Below are positions 33,409 to 45,619 of a stretch of 64,000 nucleotides of DNA, one piece after another. Under the pieces are notes generated by a model, which was not told the origin of the DNA, did not search any database, and saw only the letters and a list, made by a program, of their open reading frames with translations. Within the stretch, counting starts at the first letter, position 1. Each line of letters begins with the position of its first letter. Source of the stretch: Colletes latitarsis (taxonomy: Eukaryota; Arthropoda; Insecta; Hymenoptera; Colletidae); NCBI RefSeq assembly GCF_051014445.1, contig NW_027488378.1:4650001-4714000 (forward strand), given 5' to 3'. The translations under genes were made by a program, and so were the position numbers.

Positions 33409-34622
33409 AATGGTTGAGAATGGAGTCACCTTTCCTATACTGGTATTATTAGATGGTCGCAGGTCCTGCATAAATTTCAATTTACATAATTTTTGTTTTG
33501 AGTAAACTCATTTTACTTTTTTGTATATTACCTAATGCAACTCATATTTTCCAGCCATGCGATGTAGGAATATTTAGACGATTAAAAGTTGCATGGCGAA
33601 AGGTAGTACAGGAACATAGACAAAGTACGTAGGTAGACTAAACCCATTACGAAGGTGAATTTCGCACCAATATATATATCATACCATATATAAATTCCAT
33701 GAAGAAGGAAATGCTTTTAAAGCTTGTGGTGGCCTATGACCGTTTAACTCAAATACAATTTACTAGACAAAACGTATTTCAGAAAGAAGAAAATAAATTA
33801 GAATTCATGTCGCCAGATGAAACTGACATCAATGACAGCAATATAGGTAGTTTTACATAGCATTCAAGAGCATATTCCAGATGATCTGAGAGGGGAACAA
33901 TTTTCTTTTCTATATAGAAAATATTAAAATACAATCGGGACACAACTAAGACACAACACAAGACACAACTCGCAGAGAGAAAGCACTGCTGATGTTCAAC
34001 GCAGTGCAGTTCATAGTAACAGTAAAACCAATACCAGTGTAGAAGACTAATTTAACAACGTTTCGCTAGAAGAAACTAATATATGATATACTGATCATTA
34101 ATTAACTTTAATATTTCATGACAATGATGCTTTTACTTTTTTCTAATGGGAATTGTTTTGTTTCCGATGGTACTGAAATCAAACTACATTAATTCTACAA
34201 CGTTACTTTACTTATTTTCTCGTAAAGACAAAGATTCTTCAGAATCTATTCTGGATAAACATTATCAACATTATCAAAAAATTGAAAAAACAACAAAGAA
34301 AAGAAAAGAAAAGAAAAGAAAAGAAATATAGAAAGGTGTGTGCAATCAAAGTTACATCAAAGACATGGAAATAGACTCAGCTTGAAAAAATAGAAGCAAT
34401 TGATAACCAGGAAAAAGAAAAACAAAGAATGAAAGAAGAACGATTAGAAAAGAAAAAAACAAGCCGAGAAATTAAAAGAAGAAAAGCTATTGAAAAAAGA
34501 AAGAAAAACAGAAAAATGAAAAGGAAAAGGAAAAGGAGAAAGAAAAGCAAGACGAAGAGAAGGAGAAATGTAAAACTCAAACTAAAAATAAAAATAAAGT
34601 TAAGAACGTGAAAAGAAAATAA
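33409..34622 (+). pseudogene. Pogo/Tigger-like DDE_1 transposase remnant with basic tail
   Basis: Fragments of a CENP-B/Tigger-type DDE transposase in several frames. From 33434: PILVLLDGRRS (the region of the second catalytic Asp), stop near 33500; then LPNATHIFQPCDVGIFRRL and KVAWRKVVQEHRQ (33531-33629), ending at TAG 33630-33632. Near 33705-33745 an FKAC...PFN block matches the family's C-terminal end, with a stop. From about 34340, a VTSKTWK-like element leads into a long Lys/Glu/Arg-rich tail ending TAA TAA at 34620-34625; its frame changes within the purine run. The N-terminal DNA-binding part is missing; the sequence to the left is the composite TIR element. Family assignment is from motif pattern only. 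Confidence 0.65.
34295..34325. repeat. (AAAAG)n simple repeat
   Basis: About six units of AAAAG within the purine-rich tail of the Tigger-like remnant. Confidence 0.9.
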
Positions 34623-35044
34623 TAAATAATATTATTGTGTTGTTTTTACAGGGTGAATGTAGTAACTGAACCAGGTGGTTATGACTATGCAACATTTTTA
34701 TTAGCATCTTTTTCAAACTCCACTTGGAACAACACTGTACGTATGTATGTATGGGATTATCAGGAACCGTGTTTGTTCGTTAATCCGCACACTCGTATTT
34801 ATTTCGTTAAACACAGTCACACCTACTACGTACTTTTCTTCAATCTTTCTCTCTTCCGTGCTGTCTTTTCTCGCTTTCTGGGTTATTCACCCATCAGCTG
34901 TTCGGCCGTACGCTCGCCGCGTGTTGACGGCTTTTTCGGCGGTAACCGTCTTCGCTCGTGCAAGCTCGTGGACAGCGAACGATTCGCTGTACGGCCAAAA
35001 ATTCGTGCGCGATTTAATAATTTTCAACTGCACGGTTCCCTACA
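34623..35044. other. No recognised gene
   Basis: Contains a TTTTTACAG acceptor-like site near 34650, then a long open frame (34635-35093) that runs into the TIR element and has no recognisable domain. The 34890-35020 part is GC-richer than its surroundings (CGGCGGTAACCG, GTACGCTCGCCGCG). Origin unknown. Confidence 0.4.
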
Positions 35045-35046
35045 TA

Positions 35047-35723
35047 CAGGGTGTTCGGCCATCCATGGGAAAAATTTTAATGGGGGATTCTAGAGGTCAA
35101 AATAAGACGAAAATCAAGAATACCAATTTGTTGATGGAGGCACTGTTAAAAAGTTATTAATGTTTAAATTTCCGCTCGTACTGAATTTTTTTCTCGAAAA
35201 TGCGCAAGATTACGGGGGTATGTCTATACATAAAAAATGATTGTCACCGACCCTCGCAACTGAAAATAATTTTTCACAGAACGATTTGAAATCTTTCTTT
35301 TTCATCGAAAAATATAGGCACCCGATTAGATTTTCGGTAAGGAATTTTTTTCTCGAAAGTGCGTAGGATTTCGGGGGTATGTGTAATGACCAAAAATGAT
35401 TGTAATTGACCCCTGTAACCGAAAATAATTTTTTTAGAACGATTTGAAAAATTTGTTTTTCGCCGAAAAATATCAACACATACTCGAATTTTTTTCTCGA
35501 AACTGAGTAGGATTTCGAATATATGTCTATTCACTAAAAATGCTTGTAATTGACCTCCGCAGCCGAAAATAATTTTTCTGGAACGACTTGAAATTTTTGA
35601 ATCAAATTGTTAATAACTTTTTAACGAAGCCTCCATCAACAAATTGGTATTCTTGATTTTCGTCTTAGTTTGGCCTCTAGAATATCCTATTAAAATGTTT
35701 CTCAGGGCTGGCCGAACACCCTC
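35047..35723. mobile_element. Non-autonomous TIR element, 677 bp
   Basis: Same family as the composite element: left terminus CAGGGTGTTCGGCCATCC, right terminus GGCTGGCCGAACACCCTC, with inverted similarity of about 110 bp. Flanked by TA on both sides (35045-35046, 35724-35725). The body is three imperfect direct repeats starting at GAATTTTTTTCTCGAAA near 35183, 35342 and 35486 (spacing 159 and 144 bp). Open frames here are low-complexity by-products. Its right end lies 18 bp before the start of satellite array 2. Confidence 0.8.
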
Positions 35724-38042
35724 TATACTACTATGTTTACTAGATCCTGGGTTTTTTCCGTGTTTGAATCACGTAGTAATGTGGTAACACACTGAAGCAG
35801 TCTATTAAACCTGGTTTCGATCAATATTTTAGAGGATAACACCGGTTAGGTCTGGGTTAGGTCTGGGAAATGCGCGCATCTGGCTCATGATTTTGCCTTC
35901 ATCGCATACTTGTTGGCCAGATCCTGGGTTTTTTCCGTGTTTGAATCACGTAGTAATGTGGTAACTCACTGAAGCAGTCAATTAAACCTGGTTTCGATCA
36001 ATATTTCAGAGGATAACACCGGTTAGGTCTGGGTTAGGTCTGGGAAATGCGCGCATCTGGCTTATACTTTCGCCTTCTTCGCATACTTGTTGGCCAGATC
36101 CTGGGTTATTTTCGTGTTTGAATCACGTAGTAATGTGGTAACAAACTGAAGCAGTCAATAAAACCTGGTTTCGATCAATATTTTAGAGGATAACACCGGT
36201 TAGGTCTGGGTTCGGTCTGGGTTATGCCCGCATCTGGCTCATGATTTTGCCTTCTTCGCATACTTGTTGGCCAGATCCTGGGTATTTTCCGTGTTTGAAT
36301 CACGTAGTAATGTGGTAACTCACTGAAGCAGTCAATTAAACCTGGTTTCGATCAATATTTCAGAGGATAACACCGGTTAGGTCTGGGTTAGGTCTGGGTT
36401 ATGCCCGCATCTGGCTCATGATTTTGCCTTCATCGCATACTTGTTGGCCAGATCCTGGGTTTTTTCCGTGTTTGAATCACGTAGTAATGTGGTAACTCAC
36501 TGAAGCAGTCAATTAAACCTGGTTTCGATCAATATTTCAGAGGATAACACCGGTTAGGTCTGGGTTAGGTCTGGGATTTGCGCGCATCTGGCTTATACTT
36601 TCGCCTTTTTCGCAAACTTGCTGGCCAGATCCTGGGTATTTTCCGTGTTTGAAACACGTAGTAATGTGGTAACACACTGAAGCAGTCAATTAAACCTGGT
36701 TTCGATCAATATTTCAGAGGATAACACCGGTTAGGTCTGGGTTTGGTCTGGGATTTGCGCGCATCTGGCTTATACTTTCGCCTTTTTCGCAAACTTGTTG
36801 GCCGGATCCTGGGTTTTTTTCGTGTTTGTATCACGTAGTAATGTGGTAACACACTGAAGCAGTCAATTAAACCTGGTTTCGATCAATATTTTAGAGGATA
36901 ACACCGGTTAGGTCTGGGTTTGGTCTGGGATATGCGCGCATCTGGCTTATACTTTCGCCTTCTTCGCATACTTGTTGGCCAGATCCTGGGATATTTTCGT
37001 GTTTGAATCACGTAGTAATGTGGTAACAAACTGAAGCAGTCAATAAAACCTGGTTTCGATCAATATTTTAGAGGATAACACCGGTTAGGTCTGGGTTCGG
37101 TCTGGGATATGCGCGCATATAGCTTATACTTTCGCCTTTTTCGCAAACTTGTTGGCCAGATCCTGGGTATTTTCCGTGTTTGAATCACGTAGTAATGTGG
37201 TAATACACTGAAGCAGTCAATTAAACCTGGTTTCGATCAATATTTTAGAGGATAACACCGGTTAGGTCTGGGTTAGGTCTGGGAAATGCGCGCATCTGGC
37301 TTATACTTTCGCCTTCTTCGCATACTTGTTGGCCAGATCTTGGGTTTTTTTCGTGTTTGAATCACGTAGTAATGTGGTAATACACTGAAGCAGTCAATTA
37401 AACCTGGTTTCGATCAATATTTTAGAGGATAACACCGGTTAGGTCTGGGTTTGGTCTGGGATATGCGCGCATCTGGCTTATACTTTCGCCTTCTTCGCAT
37501 ACTTGTTGGCCAGATCCTGGGTTATTTTCGTGTTTGAATCACGTAGTAATGTGGTAACAAACTGAAGCAGTCAATAAAACCTGGTTTCGATCAATATTTT
37601 AGAGGATAACACCGGTTAGGTCTGGGTTCGGTCTGGGATTTGCGCGCATATGGCTTATACTTTCGCCTTTTTCGCAAACTTGTTGGCCAGATCCTGGGTA
37701 TTTTCCGTGTTTGAATCACGTAGTAATGTGGTAATACACTGAAGCAGTCAATTAAACCTGGTTTCGATCAATATTTTAGAGGATAACACCGGTTAGGTCT
37801 GGGTTAGGTCTGGGTTATGCCCGCATCTGGCTCATGATTTTGCCTTCATCGCATACTTGTTGGCCAGATCCTGGGTTTTTTCCGTGTTTGAATCACGTAG
37901 TAATGTGGTAACTCACTGAAGCAGTCAATTAAACCTGGTTTCGATCAATATTTCAGAGGATAACACCGGTTAGGTCTGGGTTAGGTCTGGAAAATGCGCG
38001 CATCTGGCTTATACTTTCGCCTTCTTCGCATACTTGTTGGCC

Positions 38043-38208
38043 AGATCTTGGGTTTTTTTCGTGTTTGAATCACGTAGTAATGTGGTAATACACTGAAGCA
38101 GTCAATTAAACCCGGTTTCGATCAATATTTTAGAGGATAACACCGGTTAGGTCTGGGTTATGCCCGCATCTGGCTCATGATTTTGCCTTCTTCGCATACT
38201 TGTTGGCC
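38043..38208. repeat. 11-bp-deleted monomer, array 2 (a)
   Basis: One TTAGGTCTGGG unit lost. The previous monomer has TCTGGAAAATG, as at 17706. A private AAACCCGG variant is present. Confidence 0.93.
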
Positions 38209-38562
38209 AGATCCTGGGTTTTTTTCGTGTTTGAATCACGTAGTAATGTGGTAACACACTGAAGCAGTCAATTAAACCTGGTTTCGATCAATATTTTAGA
38301 GGATAACACCGGTTAGGTCTGGGTTAGGTCTGGGTTATGCCCGCATCTGGCTCATGATTTTGCCTTCATCGCATACTTGTTGGCCAGATCCTGGGTTTTT
38401 TCCGTGTTTGAATCACGTAGTAATGTGGTAACTCACTGAAGCAGTCAATTAAACCTGGTTTCGATCAATATTTCAGAGGATAACACCGGTTAGGTCTGGG
38501 TTCGGTCTGGGATTTGCGCGCATATGGCTTATACTTTCGCCTTTTTCGCAAACTTGTTGGCC

Positions 38563-38728
38563 AGATCCTGGGTATTTTCCGTGTTTGAATCACGTAGTAA
38601 TGTGGTAATACACTGAAGCAGTCAATTAAACCTGGTTTCGATCAATATTTTAGAGGATAACACCGGTTAGGTCTGGGTTATGCCCGCATCTGGCTCATGA
38701 TTTTGCCTTCTTCGCATACTTGTTGGCC
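38563..38728. repeat. 11-bp-deleted monomer, array 2 (b)
   Basis: One 11-bp unit lost. The previous monomer belongs to the GATTTGCGCGCATATGG class, so the local context differs from the TCTGGAAAATG-linked copies. Confidence 0.93.
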
Positions 38729-41700
38729 AGATCCTGGGTTTTTTTCGTGTTTGAATCACGTAGTAATGTGGTATCACACTGAAGCAGTCAATTAAACCTG
38801 GTTTCGATCAATATTTTAGAGGATAACACCGGTTAGGTCTGGGTTAGGTCTGGGTTATGCCCGCATCTGGCTCATGATTTTGCCTTCATCGCATACTTGT
38901 TGGCCAGATCTTGGGTTTTTTTTGTGTTTGAATCACGTAGTAATGTGGTAATACACTGAAGCAGTCAATTAAACCTGGTTTCGATCAATATTTTAGAGGA
39001 TAACACCGGTTAGGTCTGGGTTAGGTCTGGGTTATGCCCGCATCTGGCTCATGATTTTGCCTTCTTCGCATACTTGTTGGCCAGATCCTGGGTTTTTTTC
39101 GTGTTTGAATCACGTAGTAATGTGGTAACACACTGAAGCAGTCAATTAAACCTGGTTTCGATCAATATTTTAGAGGATAACACCGGTTAGGTCTGGGTTA
39201 GGTCTGGGTTATGCCCGCATCTGGCTCATGATTTTGCCTTCTTCGCATACTTGTTGGCCAGATCCTGGGTTATTTTCGTGTTTGAATCACGTAGTAATGT
39301 GGTAACAAACTGAAGCAGTCAATAAAACCTGGTTTCGATCAATATTTTAGAGGATAACACCGGTTAGGTCTGGGTTCGGTCTGGGATTTGCGCGCATATG
39401 GCTTATACTTTCGCCTTCTTCGCATACTTGTTGGCCAGATCCTGGGTTTTTTTCGTGTTTGAATCACGTAGTAATGTGGTAACTCACTGAAGCAGTCAAT
39501 TAAACCTGGTTTCGATCAATATTTCAGAGGATAACACCGGTTAGGTCTGGGTTAGGTCTGGGAAATGCGCGCATCTGGCTTATACTTTCGCCTTCTTCGC
39601 ATACTTGTTGGCCAGATCCTGGGTTTTTTTCGTGTTTGAATCACGTAGTAATGTGGTAACTCACTGAAGCAGTCAATTAAACCTGGTTTCGATCAATATT
39701 TTAGAGGATAACACCGGTTAGGTCTGGGTTCGGTCTGGGATTTGCGCGCATATGGCTTATACTTTCGCCTTCTTCGCATACTTGTTGGCCAGATCCTGGG
39801 TTTTTTTCGTGTTTGAATCACGTAGTAATGTGGTAACACACTGAAGCAGTCAATTAAACCTGGTTTCGATCAATATTTTAGAGGATAACACCGGTTAGGT
39901 CTGGGTTAGGTCTGGGTTATGCCCGCATCTGGCTCATGATTTTGCCTTCTTCGCATACCTGTTGGCCAGATCCTGGGTATTTTCCGTGTTTGAATCACGT
40001 AGTAATGTGGTAACACACTGAAGCAGTCTATTAAACCTGGTTTCGATCAATATTTTAGAGGATAACACCGGTTAGGTCTGGGTTAGGTCTGGGAAATGCG
40101 CGCATCTGGCTTATACTTTCGCCTTCTTCGCATACTTGTTGGCCAGATCTTGGGTTTTTTTCGTGTTTGAATCACGTAGTAATGTGGTAACACACTGAAG
40201 CAGTCAATTAAACCTGGTTTCGATCAATATTTTAGAGGATAACACCGGTTAGGTCTGGGTTAGGTCTGGGTTATGCCCGCATCTGGCTCATGATTTTGCC
40301 TTCATCGCATACTTGTTGGCCAGATCCTGGGTTTTTTCCGTGTTTGAATCACGTAGTAATGTGGTAACTCACTGAAGCAGTCAATTAAACCTGGTTTCGA
40401 TCAATATTTTAGAGGATAACACCGGTTAGGTCTGGGTTAGGTCTGGGTTATGCCCGCATCTGGCTCATGATTTTGCCTTCATCGCATACTTGTTGGCCAG
40501 ATCCTGGGTTTTTTCCGTGTTTGAATCACGTAGTAATGTGGTAACTCACTGAAGCAGTCAATTAAACCTGGGTTCGATCAATATTTCAGAGGATAACACC
40601 GGTTAGGTCTGGGTTAGGTCTGGGAAATGCGCGCATCTGGCTTATACTTTCGCCTTCTTCGCATACTTGTTGGCCAGATCCTGGGTTATTTTCGTGTTTG
40701 AATCACGTAGTAATGTGGTAACAAACTGAAGCAGTCAATAAAACCTGGTTTCGATCAATATTTTAGAGGATAACACCGGTTAGGTCTGGGTTCGGTCTGG
40801 GTTATGCCCGCATCTGGCTCATGATTTTGCCTCCTTCGCATAGTTGTTGGCCAGATCCTGGGTATTTTCCGTGTTTGAATCACGTAGTAATGTGGTAACT
40901 CACTGAAGCAGTCAATTAAACCTGGTTTCGATCAATATTTCAGAGGATAACACCGGTTAGGTCTGGGTTAGGTCTGGGATTTGCGCGCATCTGGCTTATA
41001 CTTTCGCCTTTTTCGCAAACTTGCTGGCCAGATCCTGGGTATTTTCCGTGTTTGAAACACGTAGTAATGTGGTAACACACTGAAGCAGTCAATTAAACCT
41101 GGTTTCGATCAATATTTCAGAGGATAACACCGGTTAGGTCTGGGTTAGGTCTGGGATTTGCGCGCATCTGGCTTATACTTTCGCCTTTTTCGCAAACTTG
41201 TTGGCCGGATCCTGGGTTTTTTTCGTGTTTGTATCACGTAGTAATGTGGTGATACACTGAAGCAGTCAATTAAACCTGGTTTCGATCAATATTTTAGAGG
41301 ATAACACCGGTTAGGTCTGGGTTTGGTCTGGGATATGCGCGCATCTGGCTTATACTTTCGCCTTCTTCGCATACTTGTTGGCCAGATCCTGGGTTATTTT
41401 CGTGTTTGAATCACGTAGTAATGTGGTAACAAACTGAAGCAGTCAATAAAACCTGGTTTCGATCAATATTTTAGAGGATAACACCGGTTAGGTCTGGGTT
41501 CGGTCTGGGTTACGCCCGCATCTGGCTCATGATTTTGCCTTCTTCGCATACTTGTTGGCCAGATCCTGGGTTTTTTTCGTGTTTGAATCACGTAGTAATG
41601 TGGTAACACACTGAAGCAGTCAATTAAACCTGGTTTCGATCAATATTTCAGAGGATAACACCGGTTAGGTCTGGGTTAGGTCTGGGAAATGCGCGCATCT

Positions 41701-44700
41701 GGCTTATACTTTCGCCTTCTTCGCATACTTGTTGGCCAGATCCTGGGTTATTTTCGTGTTTGAATCACGTAGTAATGTGGTAACAAACTGAAGCAGTCAA
41801 TAAAACCTGGTTTCGATCAATATTTTAGAGGATAACACCGGTTAGGTCTGGGTTCGGTCTGGGTTACGCCCGCATCTGGCTCATGATTTTGCCTCCTTCG
41901 CATACTTGTTGGCCAGATCCTGGGTATTTTCCGTGTTTGAAACACGTAGTAATGTGGTAACTCCCTGAAGCAGTCAATTAAACCTGGTTTCGATCAATAT
42001 TTCAGAGGATAACACCGGTTAGGTCTGGGTTAGGTCTGGGAAATGCGCGCATCTGGCTTATACTTTCGCCTTCTTCGCATACTTGTTGGCCAGATCTTGG
42101 GTTTTTTTCGTGTTTGAATCACGTAGTAATGTGGTAACACACTGAAGCAGTCAATTAAACCTGGTTTCGATCAATATTTTAGAGGATAACACCGGTTAGG
42201 TCTGGGTTTGGTCTGGGATATGCGCGCATCTGGCTTATACTTTCGCCTTCTTCGCATACTTGTTGGCCAGATCCTGGGTTATTTTCGTGTTTGAATCACG
42301 TAGTAATGTGGTAACAAACTGAAGCAGTCAATAAAACCTGGTTTCGATCAATATTTTAGAGGTTAACACCGGTTAGGTCTGGGTTCGGTCTGGGATTTGC
42401 GCGCATATGGCTTATACTTTCGCCTTTTTCGCAAACTTGTTGGCCAGATCCTGGGTATTTTCCGTGTTTGAATCACGTAGTAATGTGGTAATACACTGAA
42501 GCAGTCAATTAAACCTGGTTTCGATCAATATTTTAGAGGAAACACCGGTTAGGTCTGGGTTAGGTCTGGGTTATGCCCGCATCTGGCTCATGATTTTGCC
42601 TTCTTCGCATACTTGTTGGCCAGATCCTGGGTTTTTTTCGTGTTTGAATCACGTAGTAATGTGGTAACACACTGAAGCAGTCAATTAAACCTGGTTTCGA
42701 TCAATATTTTAGAGGATAACACCGGTTAGGTCTGGGTTAGGTCTGGGAAATGCGCGCATCTGGCTTATACTTTCGCCTTCTTCGCATACTTGTTGGCCAG
42801 ATCTTGGGTTTTTTTCGTGTTTGAATCACGTAGTAATGTGGTAACACACTGAAGCAGTCAATTAAACCTGGTTTCGATCAATATTTTAGAGGATAACACC
42901 GGTTAGGTCTGGGTTAGGTCTGGGTTATGCCCGCATCTGGCTCATGATTTTGCCTTCATCGCATACTTGTTGGCCAGATCCTGGGTTTTTTCCGTGTTTG
43001 AATCACGTAGTAATGTGGTAACTCACTGAAGCAGTCAATTAAACCTGGTTTCGATCAATATTTCAGAGGATAACACCGGTTAGGTCTGGGTTAGGTCTGG
43101 GAAATGCGCGCATCTGGCTTATACTTTCGCCTTCTTCGCATACTTGTTGGCCAGATCTTGGGTTTTTTTCGTGTTTGAATCACGTAGTAATGTGGTAACA
43201 CACTGAAGCAGTCAATTAAACCTGGTTTCGATCAATATTTCAGAGGATAACACCGGTTAGGACTGGGTTAGGTCTGGGTTATGCCCGCATCTGGCTCATG
43301 ATTTTGCCTTCTTCGCATACTTGTTGGCCAGATCCTGGGTTTTTTTCGTGTTTGAATCACGTAGTAATGTGGTAACTCACTGAAGCAGTCAATTAAACCT
43401 GGTTTCGATCAATATTTCAGAGGATAACACCGGTTAGGTCTGGGTTAGGTCTGGGAAATGCGCGCATCTGGCTTATACTTTCGCCTTCTTCGCATACTTG
43501 TTGGCCAGATCTTGGGTTTTTTTCGTGTTTGAATCACGTAGTAATGTGGTAACACACTGAAGCAGTCAATTAAACCTGGTTTCGATCAATATTTTAGAGG
43601 ATAACACCGGTTAGGTCTGGGTTTGGTCTGGGATATGCGCGCATCTGGCTTATACTTTCGCCTTCTTCGCATACTTGTTGGCCAGATCCTGGGTTATTTT
43701 CGTGTTTGAATCACGTAGTAATGTGGTAACAAACTGAAGCAGTCAATAAAACCTGGTTTCGATCAATATTTTAGAGGATAACACAGGTTAGGTCTGGGTT
43801 CGGTCTGGGATTTGCGCGCATCTGGCTTATACTTTCGCCTTCTTCGCATACTTGTTGGCCAGATCTTGGGTTTTTTTCGTGTTTGAATCACGTAGTAATG
43901 TGGTAACACACTGAAGCAGTCAATTAAACCTGGTTTCGATCAATATTTTAGAGGATAACACCGGTTAGGTCTGGGTTAGGTCTGGGTTATGCCCGCATCT
44001 GGCTCATGATTTTGCCTTCTTCGCATACTTGTTGGCCAGATCCTGGGTTTTTTTCGTGTTTGAATCACGTAGTAATGTGGTAACACACTGAAGCAGTCAA
44101 TTAAACCTGGTTTCGATCAATATTTTAGAGGATAACACCGGTTAGGTCTGGGTTAGGTCTGGGTTATGCCCGCATCTGGCTCATGATTTTGCCTTCATCG
44201 CATACTTGTTGGCCAGATCCTGGGTTTTTTTCGTGTTTGAATCACGTAGTAATGTGGTAACACACTGAAGCAGTCAATTAAACCTGGTTTCGATCAATAT
44301 TTTACAGGATAACACCGGTTAGGTCTGGGTTAGGTCTGGGTTATGCCCGCATCTGGCTCATGATTTTGCCTTCATCGCATACTTGTTGGCCAGATCCTGG
44401 GTTTTTTCCGTGTTTGAATCACGTAGTAATGTGGTAACTCACTGAAGCAGTCAATTAAACCTGGTTTCGATCAATATTTCAGAGGATAACACCGGTTAGG
44501 TCTGGGTTAGGTCTGGGTTATGCCCGCATCTGGCTCATGATTTTGCCTTCTTCGCATACTTGTTGGCCAGATCCTGGGTTTTTTTCGTGTTTGAATCACG
44601 TAGGAATGTGGTAACACACTGAAGCAGTCAATTAAACCTGGTTTCGATCAATATTTTAGAGGATAACACCGGTTAGGTCTGGGTTAGGTCTGGGTTATGC

Positions 44701-44745
44701 CCGCATCTGGCTCATGATTTTGCCTTCATCGCATACTTGTTGGCC

Positions 44746-44922
44746 AGATCCTGGGTTTTTTCCGTGTTTGAATCACGTAGTAATGTGGTACCACACAGAA
44801 ACAGTCCACTAAACCTGGATTCGGACAGTATTTAGGAGGATAACACCGGTTAGGTCTGGGTTAGGTCTGGGTTATGCCCGCATCTGGCTCATGATTTTGC
44901 CTTCATCGCATACTTGTTGGCC
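44746..44922. repeat. Divergent GGTACC-type monomer 6
   Basis: The only interior divergent monomer of array 2. Its 3' part reads GGCTCATGATT instead of the GGCACATGATT that ends most other divergent copies, so it is recombined or converted in its 3' half. Confidence 0.88.
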
Positions 44923-45453
44923 AGATCCTGGGTTTTTTTCGGGTTTGAATCACGTAGTAATGTGGTAACAAACTGAAGCAGTCAATTAAACCTGGTTTCG
45001 ATCAATATTTTAGAGGATAACACCGGTTAGGTCTGGGTTAGGTCTGGGAAATGCGCGCATCTGGCTTATACTTTCGCCTTCTTCGCATACTTGTTGGCCA
45101 GATCTTGGGTTTTTTTCGTGTTTGAATCACGTAGTAATGTGGTAACACACTGAAGCAGTCAATTAAACCTGGTTTCGATCAATATTTTAGAGGATAACAC
45201 CGGTTAGGTCTGGGTTAGGTCTGGGTTATGCCCGCATCTGGCTCATGATTTTGCCTTCATCGCATACTTGTTGGCCAGATCCTGGGTTTTTTCCGTGTTT
45301 GAATCACGTAGTAATGTGGTAACTCACTGAAGCAGTCAATTAAACCTGGTTTCGATCAATATTTCAGAGGATAACACCGGTTAGGTCTGGGTTAGGTCTG
45401 GAAAATGCGCGCATCTGGCTTATACTTTCGCCTTCTTCGCATACTTGTTGGCC

Positions 45454-45619
45454 AGATCTTGGGTTTTTTTCGTGTTTGAATCACGTAGTAATGTGGTAAT
45501 ACACTGAAGCAGTCAATTAAACCTGGTTTCGATCAATATTTTAGAGGATAACACCGGTTAGGTCTGGGTTATGCCCGCATCTGGCTCATGATTTTGCCTT
45601 CTTCGCATACTTGTTGGCC
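45454..45619. repeat. 11-bp-deleted monomer, array 2 (c)
   Basis: One 11-bp unit lost; preceded by a TCTGGAAAATG monomer, so probably the same lineage as 17706 and 38043. Confidence 0.93.

Noticed and set aside
34377..34611. Opposite-strand Phe/Leu-rich and plus-strand Lys/Arg-rich frames as separate genes
   Set aside because: Both come from the purine-rich tail of the Tigger-like remnant; composition, not conserved sequence, keeps them open.
34635..35093. 152-codon open frame starting near an acceptor-like site
   Set aside because: No domain recognised, and its 3' end runs into the TIR of a mobile element; a chance frame in GC-richer DNA is more likely.
24421..35741. A host gene or novel multi-gene system in the island
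   Set aside because: Everything with recognisable homology is transposon-derived and broken; the remaining stretches show no sustained coding signal.
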